Below, piece after piece: positions 41,840 to 50,396 of a stretch of DNA of 64,000 nt. Numbering within the stretch: position 1 is the first letter of the stretch; each line of letters opens with the position of its first letter. A program made the position numbers and the translations under genes. Source of the stretch: Pseudobdellovibrio sp043740435 (GTDB lineage Bacteria > Bdellovibrionota > Bdellovibrionia > Bdellovibrionales > Bdellovibrionaceae); the NCBI GenBank assembly GCA_043740435.1, contig JAYUCH010000066.1:1-64000 (forward strand), read 5' to 3'. A model generated the notes under the pieces. It ran no database searches. It saw nothing but the letters and a program-made list of their open reading frames with translations, and was not told where the DNA came from.

Positions 41840-42715
41840 TTATTTTTGTCCTGAGTAATTATAAAAGCCGCGTCCCGATTTTTTACCCAACCAACCGGCT
41901 TGAACGTATTTAACTAATAAGGGACACGGCCGGTATTTTGAATCACCTAAGCCATCATGCAAGACATTCATAATTGCAAGACAAGTATCAAGTCCAATAA
42001 AGTCGGCTAAAGTCAGAGGACCCATGGGTTGATTTGTTCCTAATTTCATGGCCTGGTCGATGGATTCAACGGAAGCAATTCCCTCATGAAGTGTGTAAAC
42101 AGCTTCGTTGATCATGGGCATCAAAATTCGGTTTACAATAAAACCCGGCATATCTTTTGTCGATTCAACAAATATTTTTCCCAGCTTTTCAGCCAAAACT
42201 TTTGTGGCCATGAAAGTGTCACCTGAAGTTTGCAATCCGCGAATTCCTTCTACCAACTGCATCAGCGGTACCGGATTCATGAAATGCATACCCACAACTT
42301 GCGAAGGTCTTTGCGTAACTCCGGCAATTAAAGTGATTGAAATAGAAGAAGTGTTCGATGCAAGAATTGCAGATTTTTTAACGATTTCATCCAGTTGGCG
42401 AAAAATGTTTAACTTCAGTTCGATATTTTCAGTGGCTGCTTCAATAATAAAATCACAGTCAGCCAGATCATTAATTTGCGTCGATGTTTTGATGCCGCCA
42501 AGAATGGATGCCTTTTGTTGCTCGGTCATTGTATTTTTTTTGATTAACCGGTCACAACTGATTGAAATAATTCTTAGACCTTCGTCTAAAGAAGTGGGGC
42601 GCACATCGTACATTATAACATCAAAGCCAGCTTGTGCGGCTACTTGGGATATTCCGTTACCCATCTGGCCAGCACCAATAACTCCAATTTTTTTAATCGA
42701 TGAAACGTTAGACAT
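41840..42715 (-). CDS. 3-hydroxybutyryl-CoA dehydrogenase
   Basis: The 291-residue single-function enzyme starts with the NAD loop GVIGAGQMGNGISQVAA. MHFMNPVPLMQLVEGIRG includes the catalytic His, and the Glu partner is in EIVRG-like VEGIRG. Its C-terminal half has GRGFYNYS. The length matches HbdA/FadB2 (about 285). It oxidises 3-hydroxyacyl-CoA, most likely C4. It is the first gene of the IcmF operon and is divergent from a SH3/BNR protein gene. Together the three enzymes connect branched butyryl-CoA to acetoacetyl-CoA. Confidence 0.92.
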   Translation of the reverse strand: MSNVSSIKKIGVIGAGQMGNGISQVAAQAGFDVIMYDVRPTSLDEGLRIISISCDRLIKKNTMTEQQKASILGGIKTSTQINDLADCDFIIEAATENIELKLNIFRQLDEIVKKSAILASNTSSISITLIAGVTQRPSQVVGMHFMNPVPLMQLVEGIRGLQTSGDTFMATKVLAEKLGKIFVESTKDMPGFIVNRILMPMINEAVYTLHEGIASVESIDQAMKLGTNQPMGPLTLADFIGLDTCLAIMNVLHDGLGDSKYRPCPLLVKYVQAGWLGKKSGRGFYNYSGQK

Positions 42716-42770
42716 AGAACCTCAGTTTTAAAAATGTTAATCGTCAGTAAGTTATATCAAAGATCTGGCC

Positions 42771-44096
42771 TTGATTGCAGCGATTTCCCCTCTGAAACTA
42801 ATCCTAGTGCTATTTGTCATTTGGGCCATCTTTCATTTAAATGCTTTTGCGGCGATTTCAAGTTCTGAAACGGCCGATGTGGTTTTGTCTTACCGGCAAG
42901 TGCCTTATTTTAAGTCTCCTCAAAGTTTATTTCCATCAGGGTCCGCCTCTATTGAATATCTTAAAAAAAGCCAAGCTGATGTCCTTTTGAAAACTGAAAC
43001 CTCTTATCTGTATAAAAATAAAATGTACGCAAAAAGTGAACTGAAGCCTGTCTTCCCGGTTCATGTATCTCAAACTGTTATTGAAACTAAAAATAAAAAG
43101 CGCTGGTCTGTTTTAGAGACCAAAGTTGATTCCGTTTTGTGTTTTAATATGGAATCAAAAAAAACCGTTCAGTTTCGCATCGATGAAGTGTCTCCGGATC
43201 CCTACGACACCGGTTTTGCTATGACCTTGAAAGATACTTTTCTTAAAAAAAATGCACATCAGAATTCTCAGGTGCTGACCACGGTTCCTCAAGGTCAACG
43301 CTTTATCGTGCTAAAATATCTCAACGGATTCGCAGAAGTTAGTTACAAATCATACCGTGGATATGTAAGTGGATCAGAAGTGATTACAAAATTCGATTTT
43401 GCTAAATATGTTTATGCAAAAAAACGTTGGCACATTATAAAAAATCGCCAATTCGATTCTGTTGTGAATTTGCAAAATGAAAAAATTCATTTCAGTGAAA
43501 TCTTAGGCATGGTTACCCCTGAAAAAATTGGCCTGATTGCATCGAAAAATCAAAAATTACCAATCTGGAGCCGTGTTCAAACCGTCCAAGAAAAAAAGAC
43601 AGGCTGGATTCAAAGTAAAGTAAAAGATCATGGATTGGTTTGGTGGAAGTCAGAAGTCGATAATCAGGAAGAAATTTACACCATCGATGAACTGCTAAAA
43701 AAAGATATTGCCTCTGTTTCCGTTCATCCTACCAATCCGCTGAAAGTTATTTTATCAGCTCATGGGATTTATATGACTGAAGACGGCTATCATTGGAAGC
43801 TTCTTAACGAATTCAAAAACTTTCATGGGCCAGTTCATTACTTTAATGATTTAATGATCTTTGTTGGAAACTATCGCAGCACCGATCAGGGAAAAACTTT
43901 CGAAAATTATATTCAACTAGATAAATTAACCTCGGCGATACAAAGCCAACTGGGTTTTTTACCGAAACATCTGCAAGTAAAACGTATTTCAACTTTGCCA
44001 AATTATTTATTAACCATTGAAGTTGAAACTGGAAATCGAAAAATTAAAATGCAGAGTCCATTATTTGTCCAAAACTGGAGCGTTATCAAAAGTTAA
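42771..44096 (+). CDS. Exported SH3-like protein with BNR (Asp-box) motifs
   Basis: The 441-residue product begins at a TTG and has a signal peptide (cleavage after NAFAA). Residues around 145-190 resemble a bacterial SH3 domain (QVLTTVPQGQRFIVLKYLNGFAEVSY). A second SH3-like half may lie at 235-285. The C-terminal part has two Asp-box type motifs, MTEDGYHWKLL and RSTDQGKTFEN, as in BNR beta-propellers. It is probably periplasmic and may bind cell-wall or glycan. The start lacks a good ribosome binding site. The end overlaps plsC by four bases. Confidence 0.68.
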   Translation: MIAAISPLKLILVLFVIWAIFHLNAFAAISSSETADVVLSYRQVPYFKSPQSLFPSGSASIEYLKKSQADVLLKTETSYLYKNKMYAKSELKPVFPVHVSQTVIETKNKKRWSVLETKVDSVLCFNMESKKTVQFRIDEVSPDPYDTGFAMTLKDTFLKKNAHQNSQVLTTVPQGQRFIVLKYLNGFAEVSYKSYRGYVSGSEVITKFDFAKYVYAKKRWHIIKNRQFDSVVNLQNEKIHFSEILGMVTPEKIGLIASKNQKLPIWSRVQTVQEKKTGWIQSKVKDHGLVWWKSEVDNQEEIYTIDELLKKDIASVSVHPTNPLKVILSAHGIYMTEDGYHWKLLNEFKNFHGPVHYFNDLMIFVGNYRSTDQGKTFENYIQLDKLTSAIQSQLGFLPKHLQVKRISTLPNYLLTIEVETGNRKIKMQSPLFVQNWSVIKS

Positions 44097-44830
44097 TCTT
44101 TTGGAAAACGAGCTGCCCAGACTGAATCCATAGCGGCGTACACTTCGGCCTGGAGTTTTTGGCGGGTTGCCGGCTGATATCCGACCGAAGAAATTCCATT
44201 TAAAATATGAACTTCGATCGTGCGCGATGCCTTATCTTTATTAGGCATCAAATGACCCTTGGGTAAACACTCATACGCCCCAATGATAACAACTGGTACA
44301 ATCAAAGCCTCAGCAGACATTGCAAAAATAAACGGCCCTGCTTTGAAGTTCGACAGATGGGGCCCATAAAAACGGCCGCCCTCGGGCGACAATGCAAAAC
44401 TTTGTGTTTTTAAACGATCTTTGGCTTGTTCGTAAATTTTATAAACTTGTTCACGGCTTTGCCGAGCTATCGGCAAAGTTCCTAATATTTTCATTGCCTG
44501 CGAAAAAATAGGGATTTTAAAAAGTTCTTCTTTAGCGCCAAAACGAACACCCGGCAAAGCGCCACATAGCGCAAAGATATCGAAAAAACTTGAGTGATTA
44601 AATAAAAACAAACAACCACCCGCAGGGATATTTTCTTTTCCCACAACAACTAACTTGATTCCAAATACTTTATAATTTAACTGACCCCAAGTCGTTATGT
44701 GCCAGTCATCAATTTTTTTATTTTTAAAAATAATGTGAAAAATCATGACGGAAGTTCCAAGAACGATCATCGTCAGTGGAGCCACTATCATCATTACCAA
44801 AGAGCGAAGCCAGTACAGTGCTTTTTTCAT
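44093..44830 (-). CDS. 1-acyl-sn-glycerol-3-phosphate acyltransferase (PlsC family)
   Basis: The 245-residue protein has an N-terminal TM segment. The HX4D acyltransferase motif is NHSSFFD. VRFGAKEELFKIPIFSQAMK follows, and the substrate motif appears as SPEGGR (usual form FPEGTR). It acylates lysophosphatidic acid or a similar acceptor at the inner membrane. It lies three bases after a RelA/SpoT-like gene in a three-gene minus-strand unit. The substitution in the EGTR motif is minor and still has the Glu-Gly core. Confidence 0.87.
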   Translation of the reverse strand: MKKALYWLRSLVMMIVAPLTMIVLGTSVMIFHIIFKNKKIDDWHITTWGQLNYKVFGIKLVVVGKENIPAGGCLFLFNHSSFFDIFALCGALPGVRFGAKEELFKIPIFSQAMKILGTLPIARQSREQVYKIYEQAKDRLKTQSFALSPEGGRFYGPHLSNFKAGPFIFAMSAEALIVPVVIIGAYECLPKGHLMPNKDKASRTIEVHILNGISSVGYQPATRQKLQAEVYAAMDSVWAARFPKD

Positions 44831-44832
44831 GC

Positions 44833-45972
44833 TTAATGATTATCTGGAAAAAGTCGTTTAATAACAGCATCGATCTGGCGTTCTTTGTAAGCCGAGTGTT
44901 GTGATTCGCCGGACTGCATTTTTTTAAAAGCCGCATCGCTCATAATCTGTACTTCAAAGGGATAAAAGAAACTAAAACGTTTTCCCGGATCTGAGTTATG
45001 AACATGAATTAATTTTCTGGCTATGAATTTGATATATTTAAAATCTTTTGCCGAAAAGGGGTTTTCTTTTCTAAATAATCCCAAAAATGCCTTCTGACTT
45101 GATTTGAGCTTATGATTCAGTAGTCGATCAATTTTTTCAGAAGTTAAATTTTGTTCATGCCCGTGTTTTTTATTTAATTTTTCACACACCGCTAAAAATT
45201 CTTCGACTGGATACATATTGTTCGAAGATTGATCGGGCATAATCTGCGGAAAACTAATTAAATTTTCGTCGACTAAAAAACGGATGACTTGAAAGGAATC
45301 AAAAACAGTGCTGGTGACAAAACGAATTCCAACTTTATCAAAGATTTTCATCGCGACGGCTTCGGGTCTGGCCAAGAGCTTAATGACGGTGCTGGATGAA
45401 GTCTTATAGGGCTTTGTTTGAAAGCCAGCCAAAGCAACGGACGGATGACCTTCTTTTTTGAAAGACTTCAGATACAGCTTTCCGTCTTGAACAACCGATT
45501 GTTCGAAAGGGGCTAAAATTTGCTTTTGAATTTCTTCAGAGAAAAAACTAAATAAATCAGATTCAGCATGAACAAAAACATGCATACAGCGTAAAAAAGC
45601 GCAGGCCCATTTTTGTAATTCTGAGTTTTCATTTTGGGACGCATAGATTAATAATTTTCGTATGTCTTGCAATTCTTCTTTGTTTTTAATTTTTGAAGGA
45701 ATTGTATCAATATCAATTTTTAATCTTTCCGTCATCAGTACTAAAGCTCTGCGGTGAAAATACCACAGCCTGGTTAAATCTTCGTTTAAGTTAATTTGAT
45801 AACCGTAGCTTTTGATAAAAGATTCAGCTTCTTCAAGATTATGGATGTGAAGTGAAGGCCGATCTAAAGCAGAAGCTCCGCCGGCCACGACAGATAAAGA
45901 GGAAGGATCAAAAAAATAAAAAGAGGAATGATTCGTTAACACTTGCCTTAAGGTTATTGAATTAAACCACAA
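44833..45972 (-). CDS. TIGR04552-like family protein with RelA/SpoT-like pattern
   Basis: The 379-residue protein has the opening VVAGGASALDRPSLHIHNLEEAE, with helices after it, as I recall for the TIGR04552 family of delta-type bacteria. Residues 187-240 show a pattern like (p)ppGpp synthetases: KPYKTSSSTVIKL (K190, S192, K198), IFDKVGIRFVTST (D212, R217) and VIRFL. Near the C-terminus FEVQIMSD (E340, Q342) and QHSAYKERQ resemble the EVQIRT and AHWRYK motifs. I infer a diverged RelA/SpoT nucleotidyltransferase fold with unknown product. It starts at TTG 45972 or GTG 45942 (neither has a ribosome binding site), overlapping the preceding lipoprotein gene. Confidence 0.65.
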   Translation of the reverse strand: MWFNSITLRQVLTNHSSFYFFDPSSLSVVAGGASALDRPSLHIHNLEEAESFIKSYGYQINLNEDLTRLWYFHRRALVLMTERLKIDIDTIPSKIKNKEELQDIRKLLIYASQNENSELQKWACAFLRCMHVFVHAESDLFSFFSEEIQKQILAPFEQSVVQDGKLYLKSFKKEGHPSVALAGFQTKPYKTSSSTVIKLLARPEAVAMKIFDKVGIRFVTSTVFDSFQVIRFLVDENLISFPQIMPDQSSNNMYPVEEFLAVCEKLNKKHGHEQNLTSEKIDRLLNHKLKSSQKAFLGLFRKENPFSAKDFKYIKFIARKLIHVHNSDPGKRFSFFYPFEVQIMSDAAFKKMQSGESQHSAYKERQIDAVIKRLFPDNH

Positions 45973-46640
45973 CGAGCAACATAGAATTGTCCTAATGTTC
46001 CGCTGGCAGCGCTTCCGCTGTTAATATTTCTGGTGTTTTGAAATTTAACAACTCCGCTGAAAGTTTGCGCATCCATTCGACCTTCAAATCGGACTTCACC
46101 GTAGCTGTCACGAAAACTAACTGCACCTTCACCCGTTTGTAGATTAAACTGACCTTGTATTTGTGAACCGCTGGTTGGCAAAAATTCAATGGTGATTGGT
46201 TCATACTTAGTTCCGTTTGGATCCAGTTGAGAATTCAAAACAAAACTATCATATACTTTCATCAGCATTTTAGACGAAGCGCCAATAACAACACCGTTTG
46301 CATCCAGTTTCACAATTCCTTGAAAGCGAACTCCAGTTTGGTCAGTGGCTAAACCACTTATTTGACCGACTTCATCGGCCTTGGTTGTTGCAGATAGTAA
46401 GGCTTTCACGCGGCTTTCGAAATTTCCGGAAACGGCATCCAAAGTTATTTGTGCAGGCTGAGCACTTTCAAAAATAGTTCCTATTCCTGATACGCTTTGC
46501 GGACAAGAATTTGACGTACTGAATGCACCAACAATATTTCCACCAGCATCGCGGTTGTAGTTACCACGCACAGGATCTTTTTTGGGATTGCATGCAACCG
46601 CTAACAAAAAAAGTGGTAGAACGAATGTTAATTTTTTCAT
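45954..46640 (-). CDS. Lipoprotein of unknown function
   Basis: The start is ATG 46640, with GGAGG four bases upstream; the open frame to 46697 is longer but unused. The 228-residue product has a basic N-terminus, a hydrophobic core and the lipobox LAVAC. The mature protein is beta-rich, with repeated strands such as VRFQGIVKLDANGVVIG, and two further Cys (NSCPQ and ARCGL near the C-terminus). No family was recognised. It overlaps the following RelA-like gene by 19 bases, so the three minus-strand genes form one operon. Confidence 0.75.
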   Translation of the reverse strand: MKKLTFVLPLFLLAVACNPKKDPVRGNYNRDAGGNIVGAFSTSNSCPQSVSGIGTIFESAQPAQITLDAVSGNFESRVKALLSATTKADEVGQISGLATDQTGVRFQGIVKLDANGVVIGASSKMLMKVYDSFVLNSQLDPNGTKYEPITIEFLPTSGSQIQGQFNLQTGEGAVSFRDSYGEVRFEGRMDAQTFSGVVKFQNTRNINSGSAASGTLGQFYVARCGLIQ

Positions 46641-46797
46641 ATGGCCTCCAAGTTCAAAGAACTCTTTCAATAGTGTATAGGGCAATTGGCAGGCCAACGT
46701 TTTGATTCACATTGAAACAAGTTAAAATAAACTGTACGGGTATGAGACGTTTAAAAGCGATCTAAGTGACCCGCAGAAACGCTTGGAACGAAGGGCG

Positions 46798-47346
46798 CTA
46801 TTTTGCTGCTTTTGATCGACGCGTGTCTAAGTAATATTCAGTCAGTAACGCCAACAAAACACCGGCAACAATAGCCATATCAGCGACGTTAACGACACCT
46901 GTTCTGAGGGGAATATTTGTAAAACCAAGGTTTAAATTAAGCCCAGTGTCGAACACCATGAAGTCAATAACACCGCCATTACTGCGCCACATTCTGTCCC
47001 ACAAATTTCCAAAACCCCCAGCCAGAATCAGTGAATATGCAAATAAATTATATTTAGAAACTTCCTTTTTTAATAAATACCACAGCATTCCAGCCAGCCC
47101 CAAAAGTACGACTAAGGCAAAAATAACAAAGCGTGATTCCCGGGACCAAGCTCCGCCAAAACCTAAAAAAGCCCCCGTATTTTCGGCATAGGTAAAACTA
47201 AAAAAACCATTCAGATAGTCGATGGATTTTTTTCCTTGTAATGAATGCACGGCCCAAATTTTAGTTGCTTGATCTAAACTAATTACTAAAACTAAAATAA
47301 TGAAAACAACAATGAATTTAAATTTTAAGCTTAAGCTTTTATGCAT
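46798..47346 (-). CDS. lspA: Lipoprotein signal peptidase LspA
   Basis: The 182-residue inner-membrane aspartyl protease removes signal peptides from prolipoproteins. It has four TM segments and the family motifs: DQATK, ENTGAF, GGFGNLWDR, then the catalytic dyad Asp128 in GGVIDF and Asp156 in VVNVADMAI. The start (ATG 47346) lies inside the opposite-strand barrel gene, and no strong ribosome binding site is seen. Downstream lies a lipoprotein gene on the same strand. The many lipoboxes in this window are its likely substrates. Confidence 0.96.
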   Translation of the reverse strand: MHKSLSLKFKFIVVFIILVLVISLDQATKIWAVHSLQGKKSIDYLNGFFSFTYAENTGAFLGFGGAWSRESRFVIFALVVLLGLAGMLWYLLKKEVSKYNLFAYSLILAGGFGNLWDRMWRSNGGVIDFMVFDTGLNLNLGFTNIPLRTGVVNVADMAIVAGVLLALLTEYYLDTRRSKAAK

Positions 47347-48223
47347 GATTTTATTTTGTAAGACTCTGAATGCAAGCGCAACAGAATTTTCACCACTTCT
47401 AGGACTTGGTCAAGAAAGCTTTAATTTTACAATTTTAGATGTGCAAACTTATGAAATTAAATTTGAACCTAATATCGCAGGCGTTTCACGCATCGGAATT
47501 AATGCTTTTGGTTTCGGGGTTGGATATTCCTTTCGCGGTGGCAGAAAAAATTTAGATCCGGCCAAAGGTTCGACTGATTTTTTTGATTTGCAACTGGGTT
47601 ATAATACCAAAGATTGGGGTGTTGATTCATTTTATCAAACTTATAAGGGTTTTTATACTTCGAATACACAACAAATTCAGACTTACCCAAATTTGTTATT
47701 CACCCATTACGCATTAACTGGCAGATACGCATTAACTGCAAGTGAATTTTCTGTTGGCGGACTTTTGGATCAATCTGAAAATATCACAGCCACTGCCAGC
47801 AAGTACTACGTGGTGGGTGGAATTCGTTACCACCGCATGGAAACAGATGTATCACTACTGCAAGCCGAAAATGCAGGGCTTAATCCAGAGCTTGAAAATT
47901 TACGAAAGTTAAAAGTGACTTCGCTCAATGCAGGGCTTGGTGCAGGAAAATACTGGGTCTCTGCACGTAGATTTTTTTTCGGGGTTCTTTTAGATCTGAT
48001 TGGCACTGTTGGCAGCTATACTTATGAGAACACAACGGCTGCAACCAGTGCCACTAACGCAAGCCTTAGTTTTAATATAAAAATTGGTACGGGTTATTCC
48101 GGTGAAACTTGGAAATCTGGAATTGGCATCACCGGAGATACCACCAGTTTGAAAACTCCGGGCGCAACTTTTATAAAACCTTCCGCTGCCCGGGCGCTGA
48201 TTTACGTGCGTACTTTATTTTGA
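47300..48223 (+). CDS. Exported protein, DUF4421-like outer-membrane barrel
   Basis: The 307-residue product has a signal peptide (cleavage after NASA). Starts at 47300 or 47312 give a proper leader. The ATG at 47345 would leave too short a leader. The rest is strand-rich, with YEIKFEPNIAG, FGFGVGYSFRGG, FDLQLGYNTKDWGVDSFYQTYKG and a C-terminus ending in YVRTLF. This resembles DUF4421 barrels. Both possible starts lie within the coding sequence of the divergent lspA gene, an unusual head-to-head overlap of 35-47 bases. Confidence 0.72.
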   Translation: MKTTMNLNFKLKLLCMILFCKTLNASATEFSPLLGLGQESFNFTILDVQTYEIKFEPNIAGVSRIGINAFGFGVGYSFRGGRKNLDPAKGSTDFFDLQLGYNTKDWGVDSFYQTYKGFYTSNTQQIQTYPNLLFTHYALTGRYALTASEFSVGGLLDQSENITATASKYYVVGGIRYHRMETDVSLLQAENAGLNPELENLRKLKVTSLNAGLGAGKYWVSARRFFFGVLLDLIGTVGSYTYENTTAATSATNASLSFNIKIGTGYSGETWKSGIGITGDTTSLKTPGATFIKPSAARALIYVRTLF

Positions 48224-48234
48224 GTATAAAATTT

Positions 48235-50391
48235 TTAAGTATAAAACCGTGCCCCTTGCTGAGCCCGAACGTAAAGCTGAGCCGATGGCTTCAAACGATC
48301 CGCTTTTCTTGCCAATGAATAATTTGATAACTGCTCCGCAATATATTTTGCGGTGACGGCGTCGGCGTATTTCAAAAGTCCGCCGCGAAAAGGTGGAAAA
48401 CCCGTACCCATAATCATGGCCAGATCAACTTCATGGGGCGTTTCAACAATCTTATCGGCATCTAAGGCCATCGAACATTCGTTGATCATCGCAAATACAC
48501 AGCGCTCGGTGCATTCTTTTAAAGATAACGGATTCGTTGGTTGCGCTAACCCAAGTTCAGCATAAATCGATTGATCAACTTCAGATTTACGGCCGCTTTC
48601 ATCGTATTTATAAAAACCTAAATTATTTTTTTGCCCCATTCGGTTTTTATTTTGTTCTAACTTCTCCATCAGAATTGGCATTTCAACCCGGTCCGGAAAG
48701 GCCTTTTTAAATATTTTTAAAACTTTTACACATACATCTAAGCCCACACTGTCCATCAATTCGAATGGTCCCATGGGCATACCAAATTCGTACACGAATG
48801 ACTTATCAAGTTTTTCAATATCCATGCCTTCGGCCAATAAAAATGCAGCTTCGGCCATGTACGGAAGTAATAAGCGATTCACTAAAAAACCAGGACCATC
48901 TTTTACGACCACGGGCATTTTTCCCATTTTTTTAGCCAGTTCAAAAACCGTGGCAATCGTTTCGTCGGATGATTTTGGTGAACGAATCACTTCAACTAAT
49001 GGCATCTTATGCACCGGAGAGAAAAAATGCATCCCCGCGAAATTTTCTGGTCGCGGATGCCCCTCTGACATTTCAGTTACTGATAAAGAACTGGTGTTGG
49101 TCACCAAAATTGCATTAGGCCGCATTTCAGCTGCGGTCTGAGCAATTACTTTTTTCTTGATATTCATATCTTCAACAATGGCCTCGATAGTCACATCAAT
49201 GTTTTTGAAACCAGAAAAATCTACTGTCGTTGAAACTAACGACATTTTTTGTGTAAATTGAAAATTATCGATCACTCTTTTTTTCATTAATTTATTCCAA
49301 AGGTCGCGGGCATGCTTTAAAGCCTTAGCATTTGCATCCAAAGAAATGTCTTTCACGCGGACGTCAATTCCCTTATCTGCGGCGACGTAAGCAATACCGC
49401 CACCCATAGTCCCCGCCCCTAATACGCCGATGTGCTTAACTGGTTTTCCTTTTATATTGGAATTTGAAACTCCCGATTGCTTCTTCACCATTTCTGTTAA
49501 ATAAAAAACGTGAATTAAATTTTTTGAAATATCACTGACCGCACAATCTGCGAAATGATCACACTCTGTTTGTAAAGATTTTGTGCGATCCACCGAGCCA
49601 TAAGTTTTACGAATAACCTCCAGCGCAGCTAGCGGCGCTGGATAGTGGCCTTTCGTAGCTTTTAAAACGCCGTCTTTCGCTTTTTTAAAAACTATTCCAG
49701 ATAGAATACCTTCTAAAAGTTTTCCGACAGCGCCTTTGGCTTGAAATTTTTTACGACGCTTTTTTGCGCCTTCAGTGATGATTTTACTGATTTGGTCATT
49801 GGCAAAGTTTTCTAATAAATTAGGATGAACTACAAAATCGACCAAGCCAATTTTTTGCGCCTTTTTAGCGTTCAATAATTTGCCGGCTAAAATGACATCG
49901 AGCGCGGCCTGTAATCCGACCAAGCGTGGTAATCGCACGCAGCCACCAAAGCCTGGTAAAATCCCAAGTTGTGTTTCAGGTAAACCAATACGAGTCGATG
50001 AATCTTCGGTGGCAATACGGTAATCACAAGCTAAAATCAGTTCGCAGCCTCCTCCAGCACAGGCGCCATTGATAAGTGCTAACGACGGCATTGGTAAATC
50101 TTCGATCAAATTAAAAATACTTTGGCCATTTTTTACCGCGTGCTGAACGTCTTCTTTGGTTTTTAAGTTTTTAATTTCTTCGATATCGGCACCAGCTATA
50201 AATATTTTTGGTTTTGCAGATTGAAAAACCACCATCTTGTGCGAAGAATTTTTTAAATTTTCTAAATGCGAGCGTAGCTCAAGCATGACGGGCGTCGAAA
50301 GTTTATTTACTTTTTCATTGGGTAAATCAAAAGTTAAATAGGCAATGCTGTGTCCGTTAATTTGTTTGGTTGATAATTGAATTGCTGACAT
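48235..50391 (-). CDS. fadJ: Multifunctional fatty-acid oxidation protein (enoyl-CoA hydratase/3-hydroxyacyl-CoA dehydrogenase)
   Basis: The 718-residue alpha subunit has an N-terminal crotonase domain (GADIEEIKN, NGACAGGGCELILACDYR, LPETQLGILPGFGG). The Rossmann segment GVLGAGTMGGGIAYVAA starts near residue 325, and MHFFSPVHKMPLVEVIRS carries the catalytic His. A C-terminal duplicated dehydrogenase domain ends with GTGFPPFRGGLLKYAD. It catalyses two steps of beta-oxidation. AAGGG precedes the ATG. It lies five bases after the thiolase gene, the fadI-fadJ order. The FadJ or FadB label cannot be settled from sequence. Confidence 0.93.
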   Translation of the reverse strand: MSAIQLSTKQINGHSIAYLTFDLPNEKVNKLSTPVMLELRSHLENLKNSSHKMVVFQSAKPKIFIAGADIEEIKNLKTKEDVQHAVKNGQSIFNLIEDLPMPSLALINGACAGGGCELILACDYRIATEDSSTRIGLPETQLGILPGFGGCVRLPRLVGLQAALDVILAGKLLNAKKAQKIGLVDFVVHPNLLENFANDQISKIITEGAKKRRKKFQAKGAVGKLLEGILSGIVFKKAKDGVLKATKGHYPAPLAALEVIRKTYGSVDRTKSLQTECDHFADCAVSDISKNLIHVFYLTEMVKKQSGVSNSNIKGKPVKHIGVLGAGTMGGGIAYVAADKGIDVRVKDISLDANAKALKHARDLWNKLMKKRVIDNFQFTQKMSLVSTTVDFSGFKNIDVTIEAIVEDMNIKKKVIAQTAAEMRPNAILVTNTSSLSVTEMSEGHPRPENFAGMHFFSPVHKMPLVEVIRSPKSSDETIATVFELAKKMGKMPVVVKDGPGFLVNRLLLPYMAEAAFLLAEGMDIEKLDKSFVYEFGMPMGPFELMDSVGLDVCVKVLKIFKKAFPDRVEMPILMEKLEQNKNRMGQKNNLGFYKYDESGRKSEVDQSIYAELGLAQPTNPLSLKECTERCVFAMINECSMALDADKIVETPHEVDLAMIMGTGFPPFRGGLLKYADAVTAKYIAEQLSNYSLARKADRLKPSAQLYVRAQQGARFYT

Positions 50392-50396
50392 TTTAA

